NCBI GenBank assembly: GCA_030737835.1
Contig: JAUJYN010000032.1
Span: 602,991-666,990, forward strand
Length of the DNA stretch: 64,000 nucleotides
Reading direction: 5' to 3'
Source: Acorus gramineus
Lineage: Eukaryota > Streptophyta > Magnoliopsida > Acorales > Acoraceae
Shown here: piece after piece, positions 46,740-58,320 of the stretch
Position numbering within the stretch: position 1 is the first letter of the stretch
How the letters are laid out: every line of letters starts with the position of its first letter
Made by a program: the position numbers and the translations under genes
The notes under the pieces: model-generated
What the model was told of the DNA's origin: nothing
The model's database searches: none
The model's input: only the letters and a program-made list of their open reading frames with translations

Positions 46740-47432
46740 TAAAAGGATTTTTCGTTTGAAATATTTTATGTGAATGGGAACCCGTTCGAGGTCACGCGTG
46801 AACTTGGTTTAAAAAAAAAGCACTCCACGGAGGTCGCGAGTATAGCACTCCATGGAGGTCGCGCGTTGATCCAGTTTAGGTCGATCGGATGAGCACTCTT
46901 TGTAAGAGGTCGCGCGAGGGATGCCCCATCCATCAATAAGCACTCAAGTAAAAGGTTTTGCAAAAGTGAGACACATAGGTTACACTCAAACGATGAGGTC
47001 GTTAGGAAGTACAAGCTTCCCCATATGCACACACGGTCGCATAGAGCCCCGGCTCTAGGACCAATCTTTGGAGGTCGCTAGGAAAGGACAAGTAGAATTA
47101 GTCCATCGACTCAATTTTGAAAGGGTACTTCCCTCTCGTCCTAAGCACTCCGTCTTCAAAACCCCCAAGAAGGAGCAGAAGGAACGCACAAGATGTCCTC
47201 ACACGATGAGGACAAAAAAAAGGGAGAACCTTCCCCTGTTATTCACCGGATTTCTAGGGGCCCGGCCCTACGGAGGTCGCGATGACGGGATAAATCAGAG
47301 TTAGTCCATCGAGTGGACACAAAGCTCTATTATCACAACCATAAGCACTCCAAACATTCCGATCATGTGAAAAATAAGCAAACATGTAAAATACAAGTCG
47401 TTTATGAAAACATTGTTGTTTTTACAAAATGT
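46740..47432. other. Non-coding spacer after integrase with GAGGTCGCG repeats
   Basis: Motifs GGAGGTCGCG and GAGCACTC/AGCACTC recur at least five times between 46780 and 47280. No coding potential with a family signature is seen. Confidence 0.6.
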
Positions 47433-49727
47433 CTAGATTTGAGACCCATCATCAGGGCCAGAATCAGGACCAGAAGGAGGATTGGCGGTAATACGAGGAG
47501 AGACGTTGTTGGATCTATCTTCATAACCTTGACGATATCCACAATTGTAGTTCTTCTCTGCACAAGTCGTCAAAGAATCCAAAATCTCCTTCATTTGGTC
47601 CCTCATAGTCGTGAAGGAAGGCTTCCGCTCGACCCCTCGACAGACCATCCTCGAAAGCAGCGGAACAGTCGGCTCGAAAGCTTGCAAAGCCTAACTTGCT
47701 GCTCTTGCGACTCATGCATCAGGGCCTCGACTCGCTTTTCTGCGTTGCACGCCCACAAGGAAAAGGAAGCCTGATCGAATGACTGAGAGAGCTTTGGCTC
47801 GAGGAGCTCTCTCACACAATCTTCAACAGCAACAGCCCAAATTTGAGCAGCGGACAAGTCCCGACGAGCAAAGGATTCAGCGAGTTCCGTAGCAAGGCGT
47901 GCTCGCTTCGCGATCACAATCTGTTCCTCAGCCGACTTCAGCTGTGCTTCTTTACGATGAGCGAGCTCTTGGGCTGACTTCAAGAGGTCTTTAGACCTCA
48001 TTGCATCCTGGCTTCGCTCATTGAGCACCTGCCAGATGACAGAATTTTGAAAAGCAAATGGTTAAAACCTTGAAGAAGAAACTTCGAAGAAATAAGTCAA
48101 ACACTTACATTGTAAAAGCTCCAGCCTAGCCAGGTGAAAGTGCTTCCGTCGTTGCCCGGCGAGCACAGTCCAAGTCACCCTCGAGAAGACAGCCCCTGAG
48201 CTGAGTACTGGCTAACTCTTTGCTAGCACGATCAGCAAGAGGACCTTCTGAATGGGTACCAGTCGTAGCTGTGGAAGCAGAGGCTGAAGGAGTTTTCAAG
48301 GATGCAGAGCGAGGAGCCCCAGCTTCCAGGGCAGCACCAGATGGAGCCACGAACGTTGTGATGAAGGGTGCATCCACCACAGCCAAAGCAACTAGGGGCA
48401 TCCCGGCAGAAGTTGAAGCAATTGGGGGCATCCTGACAAAAGATGAAGCAACTGTGGGCATCCCAGCAGGAGTTGAAGCAACTTGTGGCGCCCCTGGAGG
48501 AGAAATCATGTTGAGAGCACTCTCCAACACCTCGGCTGGTGGCACCTCTGACAGGGCAACAACCACAGGCACTGAGCCTACCACAGCAATTGGAGTAATC
48601 CCACATGAGGGAGCTGAGGAAGCCATGGCCGCTACCTCCTCGGCGAGGGAGGGCTCAACTTCCGGATAAGAGGGAACCTCCGCCATCTCTGGTACTTGAA
48701 ACTCAGGGGGACTTGGTGGGCATCCCTCTTCATTGGAAGGCGCGGGAAGCTCGGCGATAGCCACACCGACAGGACTCGAAGGCAGATCGCTCCCCACAGG
48801 GGATGCCTGGGAAACGTCCGGTAGGGCTTTGGCTCTACCTTCGGAGTCCGACTCTACAACCAATAAAGTAGGACGAGCAGCCTTGGTCCGCCGTTTCGAA
48901 GGAAGTGGCAGCCTAGGCCTCTTCTTCAAAGACGACTTGCCTTTGGAGGTAGCAAACCGTTCATCCACTTCTTCGGAAACGGCAGAGGGAGAAGCTTTAG
49001 AGAAGGCAGGAGATGCGTCGAATCTCGAAGACAAGCCAACACCCTTTGAAGAGGAACCAAGGGCCCTGACTGCGGGGAGGCTGAGGATCTTATGGAAATC
49101 CTTATCCCCCAACCCTTGAGCCCTGGCGATCTTATCAAACTTGACCACTGACGGGTCTAGGGTTGCATGCTCTGAGTCATCTGCAAGGAGCATACGAGAT
49201 TCGTCAGGTGATGAAAGAAAAGGCAAATAAGGCATAGAAGTCCAATGATTTTTATGCTCACCCAATTTCGCCTGACGAAGACAAAAAGGCACCCTAGCCT
49301 CTTCACCCGGAATGGGAGCAGGAAGCACCCAAGGATCACTTAGTTGCACAAGGCATTCATCTCTCCACCCTCTGTCGAATGAAGGAAGTTTTTCCACGAG
49401 AGGGACCGCACCCGGTCTCGCCCGAAGATAGTAAGCATGCTCTGGGTGAAGCTGCAGCTTGCGGTTGATCGTGACAACGCACATCAATACCCTTAACAGA
49501 TTAGGGGAGCATTGCACCGGGTGAAGCTTGAATCGGCGCATGAAGTCATGACCAGCTCAGGGAGGAAAAGAAAGGGAGGTCCTCAACATCTGAGAAGGAT
49601 ACATGAAAAGCTTCTCAGGGCTGTTGCCCTTAAGCTCATCTACGGTTTTGAAAGGAGTAGGTGTCATGATGATGGATTCAGTAATCAACAAGGAGGACCT
49701 TAGTTTCTGAGCAATGTCCATTGACAT
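47433..49727 (-). pseudogene. Antisense ORF B of the Tat element (Transposase_28-like)
   Basis: Minus-strand frames (49727 to 49541, stop, 49541 to 48126, then 48028 to 47603 and 47687 to 47433) together form one protein-like unit. It has an N-terminal RRFKLHPVQCSPNLLRVLMCVV motif, a central Ser/Pro/Ala-rich low-complexity region and a C-terminal coiled-coil (SKDLLKSAQELAHRKEAQL). It ends in a GYRQGYED motif. This matches what is known as antisense extra ORFs of Tat elements, with a putative gypsy-type transposon domain. GTAAGT at 48108 and TGGCAG at 48029 could bound an 80-nt intron, although the phases do not agree. Function is unknown. Confidence 0.75.
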
Positions 49728-50380
49728 GGTGGCGCGAGAAAGAATTCAAGAAAAGGCAAAGTTTGAAAACGAGCAGGGGATTTGATTTTTGAATTCTCTC
49801 TCCTCTTCTAGTCGGATGATGGAAACTTATAAAGAGGTCCTCCTTCAAAAAATTCCCACAATCATGACTGAGGCGCGAAAATCAAAATCATGGAAGGTTT
49901 GTTGCCAAAATCTTCTACAGATATCGAGGGACAGCTGACGAGGGAAACAAGGCGCCAGTTTTGATAAACGTACAGCCTACGTGGTGAATTTATTGTCACA
50001 AATTTTTCACGTGGCATAGGAAAGAGACGGAACGATGAGAGAGCCTTTATGAACAGGTGGGAACGACCAGAGAAATCTTGTTCGTGAACCTGGTTCATGA
50101 ATCCTGTTCGAGGATCCTGTTCGCGGATGATCGTGGATACGACAAGTTTTTGGGACTCTACGGTTCACAAATAGAATCGTACAACGAGGAGAGGTAATAT
50201 GCGAAGCGAGGGAGTAGGTAAAATACGATCAAGGTTGAGCAGAGAAAGTAATTTTTTATTCATTGATTGGATAAAGGTTACACATATAAAAAAAGGGTTC
50301 AACCCTCTACTCGATCTTCTACGAAGCCTCCTCTCCCTCACAGCTTGGTGCAGTTCAGGCAGTTCCTAGTTGCTCATCTC
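49728..50380. other. Spacer between the two antisense ORFs
   Basis: No coding signature is visible. GATCCTGTTCGCGGATGATCGT-like repeats of CTGTTCG occur near 50085-50130. It may contain the promoter of antisense ORF B, but I see no convincing TATA box. Confidence 0.5.
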
Positions 50381-52960
50381 TCAAAAATCACGTGAGTGGT
50401 CAGCATAGCCCAAGCGGTAGCCGCTGATGAAGTCCAGAAGGCAATCTTCTTCATCACCCTCACAAGCTTCACGGAGGGACCGTAATTGATGATCTATGGA
50501 GAGGGAGGCGGCATGGGCGGAGGCTTGCAAATTCCTCGAAGGGCCACCAGGGGGGAGGAGGACACTTTGAAGACGGTCTTCAGGAATAAGAGTAGCATCT
50601 GTCCCAGCACCCAAGGTCACTGGGGGCACCACCGACAAGGCGTCAACATCAGTGTCACAGGTGGGAGGAACAGCTTCCCCAAGGGGAACAGACATGAAGA
50701 AGAAGAAGAAGAAGCCGAGGAAGATGATCGAACTGCGGGTGATGGAGATGGTGAGACAGAAGGCGGAGGCGACAAGGTTAAGTCCACAGGTAGGGCAATG
50801 GAATTTGATCCAAAACCCAACTGGAGGAACCTCGAAGAGCGCCGTCTCGCCCTGTTATGCAGAGCAGTGGGAGGAGGAACCAAACTAGGGGCACCCGCTG
50901 ACTCAACCACACCGGCAAGAAGCGTTGCAACGGGTGGAGCATGTCGCGGTTCCTCCAATTCAAGAAGCTCCCACCACAATCAGTCCAGATACTCCATCAT
51001 CCGAGAGATGTCATCCATCTTCACCTCCTCGACCTCCAGCCTGGGGGCATCCACCATCGGCTTCCGGGGGCGACACAAGTGGCGATGGGATGAATTCTAA
51101 CCATCTGGCATCCAAGGGCCCCGGGCCCGAATCCGGTGACTCTCCCAATCGTGGATGTCACCCCGAGCCATGCCAAGGACCAGTTCTGGCGCTCTGGCCC
51201 GGCGAGAGATGTAGAAGGACAGGGAACGCCCGCAGGATGAGCCTTGACCTGGTAGATCCAATGGACCTCGGTCAGGCCCAGCTCAACTCCTGTCTTCTTC
51301 CCCAATGCAACCACACACATCAAGACGCGGTACACGTTGGGGGCTGTCGGTATCGGATTTTAGGAAAAGGAAGAAAGGGCCCTCTCTTCCTTCCTCCTCG
51401 GTCCTCCGGTGGTTGTGCGTGTGTGGGGGTTCTTCGGAGGCTCGGATCCGGAGAGCTGCGCCTTGGCAGGCTCGGTCGGATCGTCTCTCGGAAGGGGTGG
51501 TGGGTTGGTTGTTCGTTCCTGGCTGAGGCGCCCGACGGGTCCTCAGGAGAATTCAAGGGTTGTTGTGATCGCCACCTGCTTTTCTCAAAAAGCAGGAAAA
51601 GTTGAGGGTGGATTTGATCGCCTTCGTGGGGAGTTTGTGGGTCTCCGCTCTGAGACACGGATATGCCGTACACAGAGGTGAAGACAGGGATCCTTTTCTG
51701 CTTCGGGAACCTGACTAGAGGAGAATTGGGACTGAGGTGGGCTAGGGAAGGGCCAGCTAGTTGGATTCAGCAGCCTGGTGGGGGATGGCTAGTTGTCGGT
51801 AGCCGCCTGGTGTCTGGTTCAATTTTGGTAGAACCTGGGTAGGGTTTGGATTTGATTTTAACAGAGGTTAAGCTAGGTTTCACCTAGGTCTTGGAGAGTG
51901 GATTTGGAGAGCGATTTGGTGTAGGAAATGGGTTTCTCTCACTTTCTCTCTCAAGGGTTTTTGAAGTGGTGGTGTGGGGGGGTATAGGCTTGTATGTATT
52001 GGGAATGTGGGTTGTTGTGGGTTATTGATTGTTATTGATTCTGAATAAATGCTGTAGAGGAGTGTCCACTGGACAATAGATCAAAATGGATAATAAAGTG
52101 CTTGATTTGACCTCCCATGAGATCTTTGTTCTCTGACAATGTCCAGGCGAGGGGTGGCTAGTTGTGTTTAGCCGCCCAATGAGGGGCGGCTACTCTCAGG
52201 TAGCCGCCCCCATCATAACCTGTCAAACGTCCCATCTCTGACAAGCGGTGGCTTGGATCGGTTACTAAGGATGAACCGGCTAAGATGGGGCAGCTAGAAG
52301 GGACAATCCGCCACAATCATGCTTGCTTTATGTCCCATCCAAGAAGGCAGTTTGGGGTCGGTCAGGGGGATAGCTAATTGGAACTAGCCGCCCGGAATGG
52401 GGCGGCTACTCTCAAGTAGTCGCCCCTGTCCAGGTCCTAGGTTTTCCTAAGGGTTTGGACCAGGGCTTCCGATTTTTTTTTGTTTCTAAGGGAGTTTTCT
52501 TTCGGATGTCCAAATGTGGTTATTTCTTAAGTATTACTTGAAGTATTTTTGTCTCTTTGGATGGTTAAAATTAGGGTATCTACAGGGACGACCAGGATGG
52601 GATGGAGGCCAAAGAAAACAAGAAACTCTGCCAACCAAGCGTGGCAGAGGAAGAGAGAGACCCCATCTTTGAAATAGCTGGGGTGGAGGAGAACCGAATC
52701 AAGATAGAGGGTGGGGACCTCATCCTCGGCCAACTAGTCAATCGCGAAGTCAGACGAGATGCCCAACTCTCTGTGGAGGGCTGTGGCAATGGCAGTTTTC
52801 TCCATGATAGTGGCGATATCCATGCAGTTTTCAAAAATCAAAAGGAAGATGTGAGATGGGATGAGGAGCTCCTCCCTCTCGCCCCCCTTCGAAGCGACGC
52901 CTCGAGAAGACAGCCGCACTTATTTCGCTGCAAACATCAAGGAGTAATCAATGCCAATAA
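50381..52960 (-). pseudogene. Antisense ORF A of the Tat element, split by a solo LTR
   Basis: On the minus strand a frame (52919 to 52585) reads HRELGISSDFAID-stop-LAEDEVPTLYLDSVLLHP, then LAEFLVFFGLHPILVV. After the LTR it continues YRVLMCVVALGKKTGVELGL. The HP...YRVLMCVVA signature is shared with antisense ORF B, so the two are related. Low-complexity Pro/Ser and poly-Ser segments follow (50980-50620), and the end has EEDCLLDFISGYRLGYAD, echoing the GYRQGYED end of ORF B. It is broken by stops, frameshifts and the insertion. Confidence 0.72.
51345..52584 (-). mobile_element. Solo LTR (1240 bp), reverse, nested in antisense ORF A
   Basis: It is a reverse copy of the family at 32720-33943, starting TGTCGGTATCGGATTTTAGG and ending AGGGTATCTACA. 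Flanks GGGGC and GGGAC agree at four of five. GGCGGCTA / TAGCCGCC palindromic motifs occur near 52155-52215 and 52385-52430. Orientation is opposite to the host element. Confidence 0.9.
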
Positions 52961-53179
52961 AATGGGTACTCACAAAATCTGAGGGGGTGCCGACGTTTGG
53001 ATTTTCCAAACATCTTTTAGAGGCCATGCGCCATTAAGGCTGACGTAGCAAATCAGCCATCAAATCCTAGGCAGGTCAGAGAATCCCGAGAAGACAGGCG
53101 ACCAGATCTTTGACCCCACCGAAAGGTATGGAGGCGAGGTGATTTTTCATGATCTCCTACTCTCTCAACAAGCCAAAAG
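52961..53179. other. Leader of antisense ORF A / untranslated 3' region of the Tat element
   Basis: No coding signature on the plus strand. On the minus strand it lies upstream of antisense ORF A and could hold its promoter. No clear TATA box is visible. Confidence 0.4.
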
Positions 53180-53197
53180 AGAAGAAGAGGGGGCATC
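53180..53197 (+). other. Polypurine tract of the Tat element
   Basis: GAGAAGAAGAGGGGGCATC lies directly before the 3' LTR start TGTGGTGG. Confidence 0.85.
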
Positions 53198-54056
53198 TGT
53201 GGTGGTAAAAATCCTCACCATGACACGTGTCATATCAGGAGTAATGTGTCACACCAGGACGGATGTGGACCTACCGTGGGACCTGCAAATCTAAGTTTCA
53301 ATCCTTGGTCATGATAACTCCCCCAAATGTACTGACACGACTAGATCCAGGGTCTAGTTGGACAGTCGGGCACCTAGAAAGCGAGTAGTCTAAGGCACGA
53401 CTAGACATGAGGTCTGGTCGGTCGACCTTACTCCTCGAAAGCGAGTAGTCTAAGGCACGACCAGACATGAGGTCTGGTCGGTCGACCTTACTCTTCGAAA
53501 GTGAGTAGTCTAAGGCACGACCAGACATGAGGTCTGGTCGGTCGACCTTACTCCTCGCAGACATGCTATGAAACGTACGGACGAGCATATCAAGAGATCC
53601 CGAGCAAAATGAAGAAACGGTCAAAAGACCACTAATGCTTGTAACTGCCAAGGTGGCATTTAAGGCCCATTACCAGCAGAACGTGAGTAATCAAGGACCG
53701 ACGTGAATCGTAAATGCTAGGGGAGTTTCCCTGGAAAAAAATGCCCACTAAACACTTAGTGGCAAGATGATTACAAGGGTAATTAAGGAACTACGTGTGA
53801 CTTGATCCCCAAGGGGGTACGTAGGCAGTCTATAAAGAGGTCGCGCGCTCAGCACTCTATGAACATAGTCAAGCAGATTCAAGCAGTTATTTATTGAGTC
53901 AAGCACAGTCATTGTGAGCCATTTGTGAGTCATTGTGTGTTATTTCCTATACGGTCATTGAGAGAGTAGAAGCAGAGCTAAAAAAGTTTATTTAGTTTAA
54001 GTTCATTTTCCTGAGAGATTTACAAATTTAACTGAAGGGGGAAAATATCCACCTCA
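53198..54056 (+). repeat. 3' LTR of the Tat element (859 bp)
   Basis: It matches the 5' LTR except for fewer 60-bp tandem units (about three at 53380-53560) and scattered substitutions. The terminus ATATCCACCTCA is followed by the right CTTCT duplication. Confidence 0.92.
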
Positions 54057-54182
54057 CTTCTGTATCGGATTATCCATTTGTAGGTGTTTTAAATGAAGAG
54101 GCTTTTACGAGAGGTATAGTAATTTTTTTTCTTCTTTAACGTGATCCTCTACATGAAGTTTCATGTATGATCATTTTTCTAC

Positions 54183-54416
54183 GGGTGTATTTGGTTGTGC
54201 GATTACAAAATTAATTATACAGAAATCCGGGTTTTTAAAATGATTTTGTAAGAAGCTCAACCCACCCCCCCCCCCCCCCCCCCTCAGCTTTTGAAAATAA
54301 CAACTTTTGGGTATAAAATCGATATGCAGGAAACTGCTACAGTAAAACTGTTTTATTGCACAATTGCAGAAGCAGCTTCCTGTAAAAGTAACTTAATCGT
54401 GTAACCAAACGCTGCC
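54183..54416. mobile_element. Tourist/PIF-Harbinger-like MITE (234 bp), TSD TAC
   Basis: Left terminus GGGTGTATTTGGTTGTGCGATTA and right terminus (reverse complement) GGCAGCGTTTGGTTACACGATTA are imperfect inverted repeats. Both are bounded by TAC (54180-54182 and 54417-54419). Length and the GTTTGG core fit Tourist-like MITEs, although TAC is not their usual TAA/TTA target. Confidence 0.65.
54265..54283. repeat. Poly-C run (19 bp)
   Basis: An uninterrupted run of C lies inside the Tourist-like MITE, and its length is likely unstable or error-prone. Confidence 0.9.
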
Positions 54417-54825
54417 TACATCTCTTTGATTCCGGTTTCAGATGGTAAATAATATTTTGATTAGACCCTGGAGTTTTCTCTGATCTGGGACTTGGGCTTA
54501 ATAAACCCTTCTGTGCTTGATTGGTTGTTGAGGTTTTATGAAACTTCAGTTGTTTTTAATATTCTAATTGCTCGGTCCAGTGGATCATGTAGAGCAACAT
54601 TATGCTCAACGGACCTTTCTGACTTCATTTCTTTTTAGTGAACTTAATGGGCATGATTGAATGTATGTGATGTTGATTTGAAACAGTGTTTACCGTATGT
54701 CTAGGTATGGCAATAGGCGCAATATTTTTTTAGAAAATGTTACAGTGATTCCCGTTTCCCGTTCCACACAGTTTATCTATTTTCATTTTTTCTAAAATCA
54801 TATACTTCATTATGGATATATACTA

Positions 54826-56291
54826 ACCCCCCGTTTGCCAACTGACATAAACAGAGAATAAGGGAGAATAACAGTAGAATAGCCCTTATTCGCTGTTTGT
54901 TTGGGGCGGATAAACCCCGATAGCAATGCCTGGATAAACTAGCATAAGGCCTGATAACAATTCCACTAAAATGTGAGAATAGCTTATCAGGGCTTATCTA
55001 TTCCTGAGAATAAAAATACCCCTCACCATCATTACAAAAAAATTCTCTCTCTTACTTTAACACAACCCAATGATACACCCCCATTTAATATACACCATCT
55101 GATCAGTGGATCTAGCCATTTTGAATGAATCAGAACCGTCCAAAATAAATAAAAAAAACCAAGCTTATCCGGACCATCCAAAAAGATGGACCTTTTTTTA
55201 ATCCGCCGACACGTGTATCACTAAACCACATATCCACTTCTCACGACCTCTTCTCACTGTCGTCCCCATCGAAATACTCTCTCTCTTCACTGCAAAATCT
55301 GATACGTAAGTTAATTAACACATATAAGTTAATTAAATGAAGTTTAATATAAAATGTCTAGGGTTATTTGGTACCCACCAACAATGACATTGATATTGGC
55401 AATATAATTTGTTAATAATTCATATTTGAATTTTATTAGATAAGAATAAGCGGATAATTTATTACTATTTATGATCAACTGATTGGGTAAATTTAATTAA
55501 CTCATAACCCAAAAAAACATATCATTACAAAGCAAATGGAATCAACACTAAGCATACATAGAGTAATTGACAAACAGCTTTGAAGGTCCACCATAAAATA
55601 TTACATAAGATGGACGGTACTTATTTAATTTAAATAAGTGTTTTTTCTTGATATATATCTATCAACGTTAACCAAACATAAACTTATATTTCAATATTTA
55701 ATTAAATGAAGGTTATTATATAAGAATGCTAGTGTTATTTGGGACAACAACAATATTGACTATGTTACTTGTGTAATAAAATCTAACAATTTTATGGACA
55801 ACCTATGATTTATATATATTTTCTATTTATGAAACTGTCATTGAGTAAATATAATTAAATTGATATAAGATAATTAGAATCACCATAAAGCATTTTGGAA
55901 TCACCAATGAATACATAAATTAGTTGTAAAATATATATATAAAGGCCCACCATAAAATATTACATAAGATGGACCGTCCAGATTTAATTACACTCATGAT
56001 GGACTGATTTATATTCATCAATTACACCAAACATAAAAATATATTTCAGGGGCAAAGTTGACATTTTAAAAATAATAACTCCTTATCCATCCTTTATCAA
56101 CAATTTATCCACAGTTTATTCTAGGTCAACCAAACACCAAAAATCTGAATTTTACGTTTCCCAATAAGAATAAACAAGAATAACAAAAAATGCAACCAAA
56201 CACGGATAGGCCTATTCTGCCAAACACTAATATTTATCCCCGTATAACTATCAGGGCTGAATAACACAATTCCACTTCCCAAACGGGGGGT
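54826..56291. mobile_element. Non-autonomous DNA element with ACCCCCCGTTTG termini (1466 bp)
   Basis: The ends ACCCCCCGTTTGCCA and TTCCCAAACGGGGGGT are inverted, flanked by TA. The two subterminal regions share AGAATAACA-type and GATAAACCCC motifs. An internal segment CCACCATAAAATATTACATAAGATGG occurs twice (near 55590 and 55950). There is no transposase. Related partial copies lie at 1-38 and 14575-14717. Superfamily is unclear; a TA duplication would fit Tc1/mariner. Confidence 0.75.
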
Positions 56292-56293
56292 TA

Positions 56294-57626
56294 TAAATTA
56301 TGTATGAATCACATATTCCAATGATTTGAATAATAAAATTTCAATAGATAATTGCTAACTAATTTTATTAGATATCAAAGTTACAAAGATTTAAAATTAG
56401 AGCATAGAGAGAAGAGAGGGTAGAGTTAGAAATTGGAAGCAAGAGAGACGGAAAACAAAAACATTCAAAAAACGAAGAGCCCAGAAGGCATTTGATAGAT
56501 GAGCCGTCTATCCCGAAAGCGCTCCAAAAATTGTTCACGTGGGTCATCTCTTGTTTCTACATGTTTCTCCTCTCCTCTCCTCTCCACTCCTATTCTGATA
56601 AAAGTGATTGTCATTAATGGCGTTATAATGTTCAGGTGGGTATAAAAAAAAAACGCTACAACACCATGATGTAAAGTAAAAAACTAGAAAACAAGTTGTC
56701 GAAGAAACAGAGTGCCATTTTCGAAAAGAACGAAAAAAACAGCTAGAAACGCCAATCACGAGCGTGTCATGTAATACACAAATTTTCCATTACACACTAC
56801 ACCACGAAATTTCTTGTAGATTCCTTTCTTATGGTTGTTAAACCTGCCCTTCCTCCACTGTCACATGTGATTGAAGATTTTCCTTTTTGCTTTTTTTAGT
56901 TTTTCAGTTCAACGGATATCACATGCATATAGAATCCTCCGTGTCTAAACGATATATATTAAAAAAAAAAAAAATTCTAAGTATTTTTGTCAGCTCCTTA
57001 CTTTTTGTCCATGTTTGATTTAAGAATATAATTATTCTGAGATTTATGACTATTTTAGTATAAATAAGGATAAAATGATTTTGTGTTTGGTTGTGTTTTG
57101 AATTATTCTCACTAAGAAACGTAATAATAAAGTTTTTGTTGTTTGGATAAAATATGAATAAAATGTGGATAAAGATTTATAAAAAATAAAAAAATGATAA
57201 TAGTTCATTTGACAGTTGATTTATAAGAGGTGATGACAGTTGATTTGATAGTGGACTCACATATTCTTTTAGTTTAAATAACCTAGAATAACTTAATTCT
57301 AATGGGTGGATGGAATCCATATACCACTTTATACTAGTTAATTCTGTCATACAGATTCTCATTTATTCCAGTTATTCAAACAATCATAATAAAGTTATTC
57401 CGACTAATTCTAATTTATACAGAACTTATTCTCTAATCAAACATGGCTTTATGTTATGGACTTCTTTAACATATGAATAGATCCCCATGTTAACATTTTT
57501 TTCCCAGGTCATTTCATAGTTTTTTTTACGTCATTTTGGATTCTACGTTGTAAACAAATTACCTTCCACGATAATCATGCACTATTATTCATCTCTGTAC
57601 ATTGTTATGCGTTTGTATACACTATT
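56294..57626. other. AT-rich intergenic DNA with repeat remnants
   Basis: No gene is recognised. A segment at about 57080-57180 (TTATTCTCACTAAGAAACGTAA) resembles 37265-37380 and, reversed, the end of the 54826 element, so it is probably a decayed member of that family. Confidence 0.5.
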
Positions 57627-58039
57627 ATTAAGGCCATCTTCAGCCCTTACTTAAACCTATACCTAAATTTTACTTAAAATTTAAGTAAAAGCTTGATTTG
57701 AAATGATGTGTCTTCAACCATCACTTTGTATTTTATTCATATCTTTTAAAAAATTCACATATTCTTCTAATTATTCCTTATAAACATTTTCAAAGTCCTT
57801 CCCCCAAACATTTTTACTAATCAATTTTTTGAAAAAAAGATAAAAATAATATATTTTTTTCGGAGTAAAAATAAGAAATTAAAAAACAAAAATGACTTAA
57901 GAAAGAAGACCATTTTTTTTTTTTCGAGTTTCAAGAGATGGTGAAAATTTTGGGAGTGGAAAGGCATATAATATAATTCAACTAATAGGAGGTAGTCAAT
58001 TAGGATTTTCATTAACAAAATGTCCATTTCTATGGATTT

Positions 58040-58320
58040 GTAAATCTTGTGTTATTCAATTAGAACATTGGTTCATGGATAAAAAGTCCAGCGTTATTCA
58101 ATTGAGACATTATTTTATGGACAAAAAGTTCAGCGTCATTCGATTGAGACATTATTTCGTGGACATAAAGTCCATTATTATTTGATTGAAACATTATTTC
58201 ATGGACAAAAAGTCCAGCGTTATTCAATTGAGACATTATTTTGTGGACAAAAAGTCTGGCGTTATTCGATTAAGACATTATTTTATGTTCAAAAAGTCTA
58301 ACGTTATTCAATTGAGACTC
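58040..58320. repeat. 42-bp tandem array (six to seven units)
   Basis: Units of the form GACATTATTTTATGGACAAA AAGTCCAGCG TTATTCAATTGA recur at 42-43 bp spacing with scattered substitutions. The register is 14 codons, but the frame contains stops. Confidence 0.9.

Larger units (their letters stand above)
38712..54056 (+). mobile_element. Ty3/gypsy retrotransposon of the Tat lineage (15.3 kb), TSD CTTCT
   Basis: LTRs at 38712-39731 and 53198-54056 are flanked by perfect CTTCT duplications (38707-38711, 54057-54061). In order it has a TTTGGCGCCGTCTGTGG primer site, gag, protease, RT, RNase H, a second archaeal-type RNase H, integrase without chromodomain, two antisense ORFs and a polypurine tract. 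A second RNase H and antisense ORFs between integrase and the 3' LTR are known marks of the Tat lineage. Two solo LTRs (43775-45218 and 51345-52584) are nested in it. Many stops make it defective. Without the nested LTRs it would be about 12.65 kb. Confidence 0.93.

Noticed and set aside
48220..49119. Plus-strand frames opposite antisense ORF B
   Set aside because: They are mirror frames of a Ser/Pro/Ala-rich antisense coding region and carry no gypsy signature.
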